From Methanarcanum sp963640855 (lineage in GTDB: Archaea > Thermoplasmatota > Thermoplasmata > Methanomassiliicoccales > Methanomethylophilaceae): 64,000 bases of DNA. The stretch lies in assembly GCA_963640855.1 (NCBI GenBank), contig CAVIAJ010000006.1:32420-96419 (forward strand). The letters run 5' to 3'. Both the position numbers and the translations under genes were made by a program. The notes under the pieces are model-generated. The model worked only from the letters and a program-made list of their open reading frames with translations. It was not told where the DNA came from and made no database searches. This document shows, in pieces, positions 51,365-59,953 of this stretch. Each line of letters begins with the position of its first letter. The stretch's first letter is position 1.

Positions 51365-51912
51365 TCTCTCACCTTGTGGGATTTCTTGATGACATAGATT
51401 CCGTCCTGGAAGACCCTCTTATCGAATCCTCCTCTGGATGTTGCCCTCTCGATGTTGGCGGAGGTCTGTCCGACCGCCTCTATGTCGATTCCTTCTACTG
51501 TGACGTCTGCTCCGCTGACCTTAACCTTGCATCCGCCGACGATGTTAGCGAAGCGAGGCGCGTGGCCTCCCATGTAGTTGTCGATCTCGAGTCTGTCTCC
51601 CTTAACAGCTACCTTCATCGGGAAGTGCGAGAACACGACCTTGAGCTCATAGAGGTAACCCTCTGTGACTCCCCTGATCATGTTCCTCACGTGGGCGTGG
51701 AATGTTCCGACCATGGCTTTTTCCCTGATGGTCGGGAATTCGCACGACACGTGCACGTTGCTTCCGTCGACGGCAACAGATACGCTGGGATGCGCGAAGT
51801 TTCTGCTCAATTCGCCCTTAGGTCCTTTGACCTTCAGGACATTACCGTCCATTGTGACGGTAACCCCATCCGGGATGGCGATGGTGCTTACGATTTTCCC
51901 TGCTATTGTCAT
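51361..51912 (-). CDS. rpl6: Ribosomal protein uL6
   Basis: A 183-residue protein with the two-domain uL6 fold: GVTVTMDGNVLKVKGPKGELSR in the first half and VSGADVTVEGIDIEAVGQTSANIERAT in the second. The C-terminal DGIYVIKKSHKVRE is as in other archaea. Confidence 0.95.
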   Translation of the reverse strand: MTIAGKIVSTIAIPDGVTVTMDGNVLKVKGPKGELSRNFAHPSVSVAVDGSNVHVSCEFPTIREKAMVGTFHAHVRNMIRGVTEGYLYELKVVFSHFPMKVAVKGDRLEIDNYMGGHAPRFANIVGGCKVKVSGADVTVEGIDIEAVGQTSANIERATSRGGFDKRVFQDGIYVIKKSHKVRE

Positions 51913-51921
51913 CTATATACC

Positions 51922-52311
51922 TCAATATACGAACGCTAACAATTTTCCTCCAACGCCGAGTTCTTTGGCGCTGGACTGAGTGATCACTCCTGCTGTGGTA
52001 GTCAGGATAAGGACTCCGAAGTCCTGTGCGGGAAGGTACCTGGCCTCGAATTTCTCGAGGTCTGCTGCCTTGACCGAGTACCTGGGCTTGATAACACCGC
52101 AGTTGTTGATCGCTCCTTTCATCATGACACGGAATTTTCCGGCTTTGCCGTCTTCGATGTACTCGAACTGGTTGATGTAACCGTTGTCCTGCATAACCTT
52201 CAGTACACGACCGATAAGTTTCGAGGACGGTTCGATGATGCACTCGCTCTGACCGTTCTCCGCGGCATTCTTCATAACCGACATTGCGTCATTCAATGGA
52301 TCGTTCTGCAT
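51922..52311 (-). CDS. rps8: Ribosomal protein uS8
   Basis: A 129-residue protein starting MQNDPLNDAMSVMKNAA and ending in the conserved FGVLILTTTAGVITQSSAKELGVGGKLLAFVY. It binds 16S rRNA in the central domain. Confidence 0.95.
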   Translation of the reverse strand: MQNDPLNDAMSVMKNAAENGQSECIIEPSSKLIGRVLKVMQDNGYINQFEYIEDGKAGKFRVMMKGAINNCGVIKPRYSVKAADLEKFEARYLPAQDFGVLILTTTAGVITQSSAKELGVGGKLLAFVY

Positions 52312-52320
52312 CTTCTCACC

Positions 52321-52467
52321 TCACGAATATTTCTTGAATCCCAGCTCAGGGGCCATCTCTCTGAAGCACTGACGGCAGAGGTGCATTCCGTACCTCCTAA
52401 TAATTCCTCTTCTGCGTCCGCAGCGTGTGCATCCTACGGACCTTCCGAACTGTTTCTTTGGCTTCAT
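52321..52467 (-). CDS. rps14: Ribosomal protein uS14, zinc type
   Basis: A 48-residue protein read directly from the sequence: MKPKKQFGRSVGCTRCGRRR at the start, then RRYGMHLCRQCFREMA, with the CxxC...CxxC zinc site. The ATG overlaps the uL5 stop by four bases (ATGA). Position between uL5 and uS8 is standard. Confidence 0.95.
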   Translation of the reverse strand: MKPKKQFGRSVGCTRCGRRRGIIRRYGMHLCRQCFREMAPELGFKKYS

Positions 52468-52973
52468 TCAATCACCTTGACACTGAAGTTGTCTTTCATG
52501 TACTGTATCGCTTCGTCGCGCTGGACACGGTGATCCTTGGGGATCTTCCTTTTGAGGAGCATCCTCTGTGTGATCCTGTTTCCGGTCCTCCTGAGGACGA
52601 CATTGACATCCATACCGAAGATTCCGATTTCGGGATCGTATTTCATTCCCTCGAAGTCGGTGTAATCTGTGATACCGAATGACATGTTTCCTTCTTTGTC
52701 GAAGGAGTACTCGGGAACACGCATCTCACGGATGACGAGTGCTTTCTTGATGAAGTCGGTCGCTTTGTCTCCCCTGAGGGTGACTTTGCATCCGAGAGGC
52801 ATACCGACACGGATTCCGAGATCCCTGTTGACTGTCTTCGAGATTGTCTGGATAGGTTTCTGTCCGGTGACCATCTCAAGGACTTTGCATGCTTTGGTGA
52901 GCCTCTCTCCGGCTTCGCCGACACCGATGTTGACGGTGACCTTCTCGACGTGGACATCCCTGGGGCTGCTCAT
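52464..52973 (-). CDS. rpl5: Ribosomal protein uL5
   Basis: A 169-residue 5S-rRNA-binding protein. The segments VEKVTVNIGVGEAGERLTKACKVLEMVTGQKP and IGIFGMDVNVVLRRTGNRI are typical of the archaeal form. It is coupled to eS4 upstream (four-base overlap) and uS14 downstream. Confidence 0.95.
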   Translation of the reverse strand: MSSPRDVHVEKVTVNIGVGEAGERLTKACKVLEMVTGQKPIQTISKTVNRDLGIRVGMPLGCKVTLRGDKATDFIKKALVIREMRVPEYSFDKEGNMSFGITDYTDFEGMKYDPEIGIFGMDVNVVLRRTGNRITQRMLLKRKIPKDHRVQRDEAIQYMKDNFSVKVIE

Positions 52974-53677
52974 TCGGATGCCTCCGGGAGTTTGATTGCG
53001 GGTGTTCCGTTACCGATGACGAAGACGTTGTGTTTGACTGTCTCCGTTCCGTCCGTGAACTTCACGATGTTTGCCGAAGCGTCTTTCGTGACGATGTACT
53101 CGGACACGGTGTTGGTCCTACCTGCGTGCTGTCCGCTTGTGATGAGTGCGGCTGCGTCTTTGCCGAGTGTGTATGATTCGAGGATTTCCTGCGAAGGCAC
53201 TGCGATCTTAAGGACATCGCCGGTCTTGTACTCATTCTTGTCGAGGATGATGTTCCTTCCGTCGTGGAGGTTAAGCTGGATTTTTCCGCCTGCGATCTTG
53301 GTCTTGCCCTCGATCCTGCAGAGTTTCCATGCCGCCTCGTCTTTGGCGACGGGGGCGATAGTGAGCTTTCCCTTGTCTGTAAGGACGATGCGGAAGTAGA
53401 GATCCATCTTGGGGATTGCAACCGCATCCATAAGTCCGACAGGTGCTTTTACGCTCCTTACGGGCTTTCCGTCGACGAGGAGGTCACGGTTTGCGACGAT
53501 CCTCTTTGCTTCCCTTGCGGTGTCACAGATCTTGATCATATCCCTGAGCAGGAATACTGCGGGGATACTGTTCTCGACCGAGTGTGAACCGGGGCGCTGT
53601 TTTGCTGTCCAGATGCTGACCTTCCTCTTGATGGGCCAGGACCTGGGTGCATTCAATCTCTTCAAGTGGTCGCTCAT
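52970..53677 (-). CDS. rps4e: Ribosomal protein eS4
   Basis: A 235-residue small-subunit protein with an S4-type RNA-binding region (FLLRDMIKICDTAREAKRIVANRDLLVDGKPV) and a C-terminal KOW-like region. It starts MSDHLKRLNAPRSWPIKRK. It overlaps uL24 and uL5 by four bases on each side. Confidence 0.95.
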   Translation of the reverse strand: MSDHLKRLNAPRSWPIKRKVSIWTAKQRPGSHSVENSIPAVFLLRDMIKICDTAREAKRIVANRDLLVDGKPVRSVKAPVGLMDAVAIPKMDLYFRIVLTDKGKLTIAPVAKDEAAWKLCRIEGKTKIAGGKIQLNLHDGRNIILDKNEYKTGDVLKIAVPSQEILESYTLGKDAAALITSGQHAGRTNTVSEYIVTKDASANIVKFTDGTETVKHNVFVIGNGTPAIKLPEASE

Positions 53678-54048
53678 TGTTTAGCCCCCTTTCCTCTCTT
53701 GAGTGCATCCTTTCTCCATGCATCATCAAGGTTGAGCTTGGTGATGACGACGTTGGATGCGTGTACGGGACGTGCGACTGCGGTGTTGTCAGCCTGGTTG
53801 ATGGTGACTCCCTCAATCGTGATGCGTCCTTCATCCGTCATGACTCCGATGACTTTTCCTTCTGTTCCGCGGATTCCTTCTCCGCCGCGGAGCACAAGAA
53901 CTGTGTCACCGACGCAGACACGTGCGGAGCGTTTGCCGTACTCCTTCTGGAGGTCGGCGCTCAGGTGCGAAGAGAGCATTTTTCTCTTGACGTGGGTCGG
54001 TGCGTTTGCGCGCATCTTCCTCTGGTTTCTTGCTTTGCTGCTTACCAT
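53674..54048 (-). CDS. rpl24: Ribosomal protein uL24
   Basis: A 124-residue protein with the KOW motif (VGDTVLVLRGGEGIRGTEGKVIGV) and an archaeal N-terminus (RNQRKMRANAPTHVKRKMLSSHLSADL). ATG 54048 has GAGGTG six bases upstream. GTG 54057 is in frame. Confidence 0.95.
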   Translation of the reverse strand: MVSSKARNQRKMRANAPTHVKRKMLSSHLSADLQKEYGKRSARVCVGDTVLVLRGGEGIRGTEGKVIGVMTDEGRITIEGVTINQADNTAVARPVHASNVVITKLNLDDAWRKDALKRGKGAKQ

Positions 54049-54058
54049 TTCCCACACC

Positions 54059-54457
54059 TCACACGATCACACTGGCTGTCGCTGCGATACGGGGCCACCT
54101 CTCGGCTGCCTCCCTTGCAACGGGGCCTTTGATGTCTGTTCCTTTGGTCTCACCGGTATCTGTGGTGATGACCGCCGCATTGTCCTCGAAGAAGACCATT
54201 GTTCCGTCCGGGCGTCTCATCGGGCGTCTCTGGCGGACGATGACTGCGAAGACAATCTGTCTCCTCATCTGGGGGGTACCTTTCTTCACCGATGCGATGA
54301 CCATGTCGCCGACACCTGCCGAAGGCACACGCCTTGCGACACCGTGGTATCCGGGGACTGTGATAATCTCGATGACTTTGGCACCTGTGTTGTCGATCAC
54401 ATTGATCTCAGAGCCGTTCTGAAGGCCTCTTGTCTGTTTTCCGGCAATTCCCTTCAT
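54059..54457 (-). CDS. rpl14: Ribosomal protein uL14
   Basis: A 132-residue protein with the uL14 signature (NVIDNTGAKVIEIITVPGYHG, then GVGDMVIASVKKGTPQMRRQ and FEDNAAVI). ATG 54457 lies two bases after uS17; the longer frame start at 54478 is inside uS17. Confidence 0.95.
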   Translation of the reverse strand: MKGIAGKQTRGLQNGSEINVIDNTGAKVIEIITVPGYHGVARRVPSAGVGDMVIASVKKGTPQMRRQIVFAVIVRQRRPMRRPDGTMVFFEDNAAVITTDTGETKGTDIKGPVAREAAERWPRIAATASVIV

Positions 54458-54458
54458 T

Positions 54459-54785
54459 TCACTCCCTCTTCTCGACAACGACGAATGAGACCGTCTTGCT
54501 CAGCGGGCGGCATTCCATGATCTTCACTTCATCGCCAACCTTGAGTTCGAAGCAGGCGGGTGCGTGCACCGTGTACCTGCCGGTCCTCTTCTCGTACCTT
54601 TCGTATTTCTCCTGATATTTCAGGTAGTTCTTCTCAACCACCGCGGTCTTGTCCATCCTTACGGAGACAACAGTTCCCTCGATGATCTGTCCCCTTACCG
54701 GCAGTGTGCCGTGGAAGGGACAGTTGGGGTCGCTGCATTCCGCCTTAGGGGGGTTGACATTGATTCCGATATTTCTTGCTGTCAT
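54459..54785 (-). CDS. rps17: Ribosomal protein uS17
   Basis: A 108-residue archaeal uS17 starting MTARNIGINVNPPKAECSDPNCPFHG, with the OB-fold core GQIIEGTVVSVRMDKTAVVEKNYLKY. The Rpp29 stop TGA is part of the AGGTGA ribosome-binding site, five bases before ATG 54785. Confidence 0.95.
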   Translation of the reverse strand: MTARNIGINVNPPKAECSDPNCPFHGTLPVRGQIIEGTVVSVRMDKTAVVEKNYLKYQEKYERYEKRTGRYTVHAPACFELKVGDEVKIMECRPLSKTVSFVVVEKRE

Positions 54786-54790
54786 GTTGT

Positions 54791-55048
54791 TCACCTAACC
54801 TTCTTTATTCTGTCTTCTGGTCGGTGTTGTATATCTTTACCTTTAACGACGAATTCCTTGCCTTCATATGTGAACCTGAATTCATTGCCTGGTTTGGGTA
54901 CCATTCTCTCAGTTCCGGCCGAGTCGATGGTGAATGTGTTCTTCGTCTCGTCGACAACTACGCCGGACAAACCAGAGTAGCATGGTGCTGACAGCACTTC
55001 CACATCCAATCCAATGAATTCCGTTCTCATGAAATCACGAGTATTCAT
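54791..55048 (-). CDS. rnp1: Ribonuclease P protein component 1 (Rpp29/Pop4)
   Basis: An 85-residue Sm-like protein that binds the RNase P RNA specificity domain. It has the family core LDVEVLSAPCYSGLSGVVVDETKNTF and GTERMVPKPGNEFRFTYEG. Its location between SUI1 and uS17 is the usual archaeal one. Confidence 0.92.
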   Translation of the reverse strand: MNTRDFMRTEFIGLDVEVLSAPCYSGLSGVVVDETKNTFTIDSAGTERMVPKPGNEFRFTYEGKEFVVKGKDIQHRPEDRIKKVR

Positions 55049-55049
55049 C

Positions 55050-55349
55050 TTACCTTACTTCCGTCTTGAAGCCCATCTCCTCCAGTACGGCTTGCACTTT
55101 TCTTTTGTGATCGCCCTGGAGTTCTATGCGTCCGTCTTTGGATGTTCCGCCGGCGGCGCATTTGTTCTTCAGCTTCTTGGCCAGATCGTTGATGTCGATA
55201 GAACCGTCATCGATTCCGTCGATCACCGTAACGACCTTTCCGTACCTACGGCTATCCACCGAGATCCTCACGGACTGGGACTCGCGTGCGATTTCCTCGC
55301 ACATGCAAAGTTCCTTCGGCAGGCCACATACGGGGCAGATCTCCGTCAT
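55050..55349 (-). CDS. Translation initiation factor SUI1/aIF1
   Basis: A 99-residue factor. An N-terminal zinc-knuckle-like CPVCGLPKELCMCEE precedes the SUI1 fold, which has GKVVTVIDGIDDGSIDINDLAKKLKNKCAAGGTSKDG. It governs start-site fidelity. Its start overlaps the uL29 stop by one base. Confidence 0.94.
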   Translation of the reverse strand: MTEICPVCGLPKELCMCEEIARESQSVRISVDSRRYGKVVTVIDGIDDGSIDINDLAKKLKNKCAAGGTSKDGRIELQGDHKRKVQAVLEEMGFKTEVR

Positions 55350-55549
55350 CAGAGCTCTTCCTCCTCCTTCTGGACAGTGAGGATGCGGGCAATGTCGGTC
55401 CTGATCGAACGGATCGCTCCGGGGTTGGCCGGTGCTCCTCCGAGGGATGACACTCCTCTCTCGTGCATGAGCTCTTCCCTAAGCTCTTTGAGCTTCTGGT
55501 TGCGCTCATCGGCACTCATGTCTCTTATTTCGGAAACTTTAAGTGCCAT
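55349..55549 (-). CDS. rpl29: Ribosomal protein uL29
   Basis: A 66-residue two-helix protein at the exit tunnel. ALKVSEIRDMSADERNQKLKELREELMHER and the RSIRTDIARILTV helix are typical. It is located between uS3 and SUI1. Confidence 0.93.
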   Translation of the reverse strand: MALKVSEIRDMSADERNQKLKELREELMHERGVSSLGGAPANPGAIRSIRTDIARILTVQKEEEEL

Positions 55550-55550
55550 C

Positions 55551-56261
55551 TCACTCCGCTCCTGCGTTTGCCGAATCGTCGGCTTCCTCTGCGGCAGCTT
55601 CCTGGACTTTCGAGGGTGCTACGTAGCCTTCCTCGAAGATCTGGGGGAGAACCGCTGCTGCCTCAGTCCTTCCGAGAACAGTGGTGTCTGCAGGCAGTTT
55701 CGCGTTGGGTTCCATAATCTGAACGGTCACACCGATGACCCCCATCTTCAGTTTTGCCACGGCGTAACCGTGATCCATGAAGTTGGTCTTCGGTTCACCG
55801 CAGAACTTGATGTTACCGTCTTTGAACTTCTCGGTCCTGTGCCTCTGACCTGTGAGCTTGCCGGCGATGATGATATAACATCCCTTTGCACCGGAGTCCA
55901 TGATCCTGCGGACGGACGAGTGTCCGGCTCTTCTGAAGTGCCATCCTCTCTCGAGAGAGAATGCGAGCTTCTCTGCCATGATCTGGGCGTTGAGGTTGGG
56001 GTTGGCGACTTCCTGAACCTCGATCTGGGGGTTCTCGAAGCCGAACTGGTCCTCGATTGCTGTTGTCAGGTTCTTGATTGTCTGACCTTTCCTACCGATG
56101 ACGAGACCGGGGCGCTCCGTCGTCAGGATGACGCGTGTTCCCATGGGCGTCCTCTGTACGTCGAGTCCGCCGAATCCGGCACGGCTTACCTCTTTCATGA
56201 GGTACTCTTTGAGGAGAACCCTGCGGATGTTCTCGGCAACGAATCTTCTTTCTGATGCCAT
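55551..56261 (-). CDS. rps3: Ribosomal protein uS3
   Basis: A 236-residue protein with the KH domain (TTERPGLVIGRKGQTIKNLT) and the C-terminal half GWHFRRAGHSSVRRIMDSGAKGCYIIIAGKLTGQRHRTEKF. It ends in an acidic Ala/Glu tail typical of this genome's ribosomal proteins. Confidence 0.95.
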   Translation of the reverse strand: MASERRFVAENIRRVLLKEYLMKEVSRAGFGGLDVQRTPMGTRVILTTERPGLVIGRKGQTIKNLTTAIEDQFGFENPQIEVQEVANPNLNAQIMAEKLAFSLERGWHFRRAGHSSVRRIMDSGAKGCYIIIAGKLTGQRHRTEKFKDGNIKFCGEPKTNFMDHGYAVAKLKMGVIGVTVQIMEPNAKLPADTTVLGRTEAAAVLPQIFEEGYVAPSKVQEAAAEEADDSANAGAE

Positions 56262-56262
56262 T

Positions 56263-56718
56263 TCACTCTACCTCCTCAATGATTATTTCGAGGTTGACTG
56301 TCTCCTGATTCCACTGGGTCGCCCTTCCGTGTGCCCTGGGCATGTGTCCGGGTGTGACCCTTCCCCTCGAGGCTGTGATAGTCCTGATGACCATGTTGTC
56401 CTTCGAGAGTCCTTTGTACTCTGCGTTCGCAACAGCGCTGTTGAGGACGTTGAGGGTTGCCTGTGCAACCTTCTTGGGGTACCTTCCGGGACCTACTCCG
56501 GGCTTGTGCGAGACGCGCTTGTTGTATCTCCTGAGCGGAACGGGTGTCTCGATTGCGATGATGCCTTCGAGAACCTGGATGGCCCTGTCGACCTTCATTC
56601 CGCGGATCAGTCCGCATACTTCACGTGAAAGCTTGGGTGAGATGGGTATCTCTTTACCCAGTGCTTTCGCGGAGTTTTCGGGGTTTGAATCTGCTGTATA
56701 TCCTTTCAACTCAAACAC
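56263..56718 (-). CDS. rpl22: Ribosomal protein uL22
   Basis: A 151-residue protein with the archaeal uL22 segments NSAKALGKEIPISPKLSREVCGLIRGM and the beta-hairpin MPRAHGRATQWNQETVNLEIIIEE. Confidence 0.95.
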   Translation of the reverse strand: MFELKGYTADSNPENSAKALGKEIPISPKLSREVCGLIRGMKVDRAIQVLEGIIAIETPVPLRRYNKRVSHKPGVGPGRYPKKVAQATLNVLNSAVANAEYKGLSKDNMVIRTITASRGRVTPGHMPRAHGRATQWNQETVNLEIIIEEVE

Positions 56719-56719
56719 C

Positions 56720-57190
56720 TCACTTCAACGGCATGAACTTCGAGGACCTTGTTGCACCGACTCCGGGTCCGGAGTGCACAGGCATCTTCCTTGTGATGAC
56801 AAACTCACCGAGGAAGTGTCCGATCATCTCGGGCTTGATCTCAATGTCCTTGAATTCTTTTCCATCATAGATGCTGACGGTCTTTCCGACGAACTGGGGG
56901 ATGATAGGCAGGTCCTTGCGGTGTGTCCTTACGGCTGCTCCTCCGACCTCAGCATTTTTGAGGTTGTCGAAGAGCACCTGCTGCTCATAGTTCAGTCCGC
57001 GCATGTATGTCCTTCTTGATCTCGAAGGCATGAGTCCGAGGATCTCATCGAATGACATCGCGAGAAGTTCTTCCAGGGTGTAACCGCGGTAAAGGAACTC
57101 CTTCTTCCTCCTTGCCTGGATCAAGCTTGCCTTCTTCCTGGACTTTCTCCTGGAAGCTTTTGCCGAACCCATTATCTTAGATTTTCCCAT
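56720..57190 (-). CDS. rps19: Ribosomal protein uS19
   Basis: A 156-residue archaeal uS19. It has YRGYTLEELLAMSFDEILGLMPSRSRRT, the DLPIIPQFVGKTVSIYDGKEF segment and the GHFLGEFVITRK region. ATG 57190 follows the uL2 TGA by five bases within a GTGA site. Confidence 0.95.
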   Translation of the reverse strand: MGKSKIMGSAKASRRKSRKKASLIQARRKKEFLYRGYTLEELLAMSFDEILGLMPSRSRRTYMRGLNYEQQVLFDNLKNAEVGGAAVRTHRKDLPIIPQFVGKTVSIYDGKEFKDIEIKPEMIGHFLGEFVITRKMPVHSGPGVGATRSSKFMPLK

Positions 57191-57195
57191 TTGAA

Positions 57196-57891
57196 TCACT
57201 TCTTGCTCTTCTTCTTAGGTGAGAGACGTCCTACCTTCTGACCAGGCCATGCGTTGCGGCTCTTGGTGCTCGGTCCGCCGATGTGCGGGTGGCTTCCTCC
57301 ACCATGGGGGTGATCAACTGCATTCATTGCAACTCCGCTCACGTGGAAGTGTGCCTTGGACCTCGATCCGAGTGCGTGGCACTTCTTACCTGATTTTGCG
57401 AACGGTTTGTCTGCCCTTCCGTTACCTGCAACGATACCGACCGCTGCACGGCAGTTGGGGTTGAACTCTTTGAGGGATCCCGACGGCATCTCGACGATGA
57501 CGACTGCACCCCTGCTGACGACTGTACCGGATGCACCGGCGACTTTGATGTACTTGCCTCCGTCTCCGGGCTGTGCCTCCACATTGTGGATTTCAGTACC
57601 TTCGGGGATTGCCGCAAGTGCCATGATGTTTCCGGGCTTTGCGTCGGACTGTCCGACGATGACTTTCTGACCGACTGACATACCTTCCGCTGCGAGCTGG
57701 TAGTCCTTCTTTCCGCCGTAGTCGATGACTGCGAGGGGCGAGGTCCTTCCGGGTGCGTGAATGATGTCCAAGATGACACCCTCTCCGCTGCTCATTGCAG
57801 GGAGCCTGATGTCGTCAACGTGTCTGTGGCTGGGTGAACGGTACTGGTTACCACCTGCTCCGCGCCTCTGCGTTCTCAATCTCTTTGCCAT
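57196..57891 (-). CDS. rpl2: Ribosomal protein uL2
   Basis: A 231-residue protein at the peptidyl-transferase centre. The conserved histidine loop is visible as VAMNAVDHPHGGGSHPHIG, preceded by GAGGNQYRSPSHRHVD at the N-terminus. ATG 57891 is preferred over GTG 57897. Confidence 0.95.
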   Translation of the reverse strand: MAKRLRTQRRGAGGNQYRSPSHRHVDDIRLPAMSSGEGVILDIIHAPGRTSPLAVIDYGGKKDYQLAAEGMSVGQKVIVGQSDAKPGNIMALAAIPEGTEIHNVEAQPGDGGKYIKVAGASGTVVSRGAVVIVEMPSGSLKEFNPNCRAAVGIVAGNGRADKPFAKSGKKCHALGSRSKAHFHVSGVAMNAVDHPHGGGSHPHIGGPSTKSRNAWPGQKVGRLSPKKKSKK

Positions 57892-57903
57892 GTTCACTCA
57901 CCT

Positions 57904-58185
57904 TCAGAATACTCCGACTCTCATTCCGACATCCTCAGCCGAGTAGCCTTCAGAGAGTTTGATGATCGCATGCTTTCCGTCCTTCTGGATCCTGGTCCAA
58001 ACTTTGTCGACCTTGACCTCGAAGCGCTCTTCGAAGACGGTTTTGATCAGTGCTTTGTCCGCATCCCTGTGAACGAGGAACTCAATCTTGTTTCCGTCTT
58101 TGTAGTCCTGTGTGGGTGTACCGCCGATGGCGTTCATTGCCTTCTCTGTTACGAAGGGTCTGATAAGAACATCGTTCTGCTTCAC
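57904..58185 (-). CDS. rpl23: Ribosomal protein uL23
   Basis: A 93-residue tunnel-exit protein, starting at GTG 58185 eight bases after GGAGAG; a GTG at 58194 is also in frame. NDVLIRPFVTEKAMNAI and IEFLVHRDADKALIKTVFEERFEVKVDKV are typical. It overlaps the uL4 stop by four bases (GTGA). Confidence 0.93.
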   Translation of the reverse strand: MKQNDVLIRPFVTEKAMNAIGGTPTQDYKDGNKIEFLVHRDADKALIKTVFEERFEVKVDKVWTRIQKDGKHAIIKLSEGYSAEDVGMRVGVF

Positions 58186-58952
58186 TGTGTCCACTCTCCG
58201 ATCTTGGCTATGGCCGATTTGGTATAGACTGTGAGCCTGCCTGCGTCTCCTCCGGGTGCGAGCACCGCTGCGTTGATGCTGTTGACAGTCTCAACCTGTA
58301 CACCGGGGAGGTTTGCCGCACCTTTGACAACGGGTGCTTCTTTCTCTGTAATGACGAGGAGTATCGACACGGGTGTGCGGTACTTTCTGTTCCTCATCTT
58401 ACCCCTTCCTGCACGGATCTTTGTTCCGTCTTTTGCACGGTCGACATCGTAAGCGATTCCGATCTTCTCGAAAAGACTGTAGACTTCCGATGTTGCCTTC
58501 AAATCCTGTACTTCATCCTCTATTACAATAGGGAATGAAACTGCATCGTCGAACTGGTGTCCGCGTGCTTTCACACATTCTGCGCAGGCTGTTGCTGCGA
58601 GTGCGGATTTGCGTGCGAGGATGCGCTCTTTCTGGTTGACCTTAAGGGACCAGTTCTTTTCAGGTACCGGCGGGTGTGCCCTGCGTCCGGAGACGTTGTT
58701 AGGTGACTCCGTTGCTTTGCTGCCGTCGTGGATACGCTGTACACGTGCTGTGCCGCGTCCCTTACCCCATGTGCTCACGGAGTGCCTCATACCGGATCTT
58801 GCGCCGGGTCCGTAGGGCTGCCTGCCGTTAGCTGCTGCCGCGAGGACTGCTTTCTTGATCAGGTCGGGCCTGTAGGGTGTCTCGAAGGCGGCGGGTACAT
58901 CGATTTTACCTGCGACGTCTCCCTTGACTGAATAAACATTTGTCTGTGCCAT
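58182..58952 (-). CDS. rpl4: Ribosomal protein uL4
   Basis: A 256-residue protein with the archaeal uL4 pattern (ANGRQPYGPGARSGMRHSVSTWGKGRGTARVQRI, GRRAHPPVPEKNW and KGAANLPGVQVETVNSINA). The long internal loop reaches into the exit tunnel. In bacteria L4 represses its own operon; whether this one does is unknown. Confidence 0.95.
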   Translation of the reverse strand: MAQTNVYSVKGDVAGKIDVPAAFETPYRPDLIKKAVLAAAANGRQPYGPGARSGMRHSVSTWGKGRGTARVQRIHDGSKATESPNNVSGRRAHPPVPEKNWSLKVNQKERILARKSALAATACAECVKARGHQFDDAVSFPIVIEDEVQDLKATSEVYSLFEKIGIAYDVDRAKDGTKIRAGRGKMRNRKYRTPVSILLVITEKEAPVVKGAANLPGVQVETVNSINAAVLAPGGDAGRLTVYTKSAIAKIGEWTQ

Positions 58953-58957
58953 CTAAC

Positions 58958-59953
58958 TCATGCCCCCTGCTTGGATGCCGTGGAAACATAGGTAATGTCC
59001 GAGACATCGTTAACGTTCTTGGGTGCCCTGGTTGCATCTCTGAGCCTGACGAGCCTCTTCGTGGGTCCGGGTACTGAGCCGTGTACGAGAACGTATGTGC
59101 TTACAACGTCACCGTAGTTGACGAATCCGCCCTTGGGCGTGATTTCGGAACCCTCTGCTCCGATCTTCATGAGCTGCTTGTTGAACTCTGTCCTCTGGTG
59201 GTATCCCATCTGACCGGATCCGGGAACTGTGCTCCTGACGTATCCGGGTCTCTTAGGGCCGAGGTTGGCGATTCCCCTGCGGTGCTTGCTGTTCTTGTGC
59301 GAGAGAAGTTTGACTCCCCAGCGCTTGGTTACACCCTGGAATCCCTTACCTTTGGTCACTGCGACAACATCGACGAGTGTTCCCTCAGCCACGAAGTCGT
59401 TGATCGTGATATCTTTACCGAGAAGACCTTTTGCGAACTCGAGCCTTTCATCGATACTGCCTCCGCCGATCCTGAGCTCCATGACATCGGGGACCTTCTT
59501 GGGTACTCCCTTGACCATCTTGGGCTGAGTGTAGGCGATGACGCGGACGTCATCGACATCGACACCGTCGTATTTTGCGAATGATGCTTCGTCGTGTGCT
59601 TTCGGGACGTTGAGGCGCTTGTCGAGCAGGGGATCGAGATCCTTTGCCCAAACTTCGCCTGCAGTCTTGAGTCCGTAGATTGTGTTCTCGTAGAGCCTTA
59701 CTGCTGCTACCTTCATCGGGGGAACTTCGAGTACCGTAACGGGCACCTGGACTTCCATTCCCGATGTTGTTGTCTTCGCACGCTTGTCGACTATGAAAGC
59801 GTGTGTCATACCGGCTTTGTATCCGGCGAATCCCTGGATCTTGGGTGCTCCTGAAATCTCAGGCCAAGAATCAAGGCGGGGTGTCTGCGACTGGGCTCTC
59901 TTCCTGGGGCCGTACGCGCGTGATCCCTTCTTTGGACGTCTCCTTTGTGGCAT
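58958..59953 (-). CDS. rpl3: Ribosomal protein uL3
   Basis: A 331-residue archaeal uL3, first gene of the operon. It has QKRRPKK-like basic N-terminus (MPQRRRPKKGSRAYGPRKRA), KGKGFQGVTKRWGVKLLSHKNSKHRRGIANLGP and GQMGYHQRTEFNKQ. Its start has GGATGTGA upstream, next to a hairpin in the leader. Confidence 0.95.
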   Translation of the reverse strand: MPQRRRPKKGSRAYGPRKRAQSQTPRLDSWPEISGAPKIQGFAGYKAGMTHAFIVDKRAKTTTSGMEVQVPVTVLEVPPMKVAAVRLYENTIYGLKTAGEVWAKDLDPLLDKRLNVPKAHDEASFAKYDGVDVDDVRVIAYTQPKMVKGVPKKVPDVMELRIGGGSIDERLEFAKGLLGKDITINDFVAEGTLVDVVAVTKGKGFQGVTKRWGVKLLSHKNSKHRRGIANLGPKRPGYVRSTVPGSGQMGYHQRTEFNKQLMKIGAEGSEITPKGGFVNYGDVVSTYVLVHGSVPGPTKRLVRLRDATRAPKNVNDVSDITYVSTASKQGA

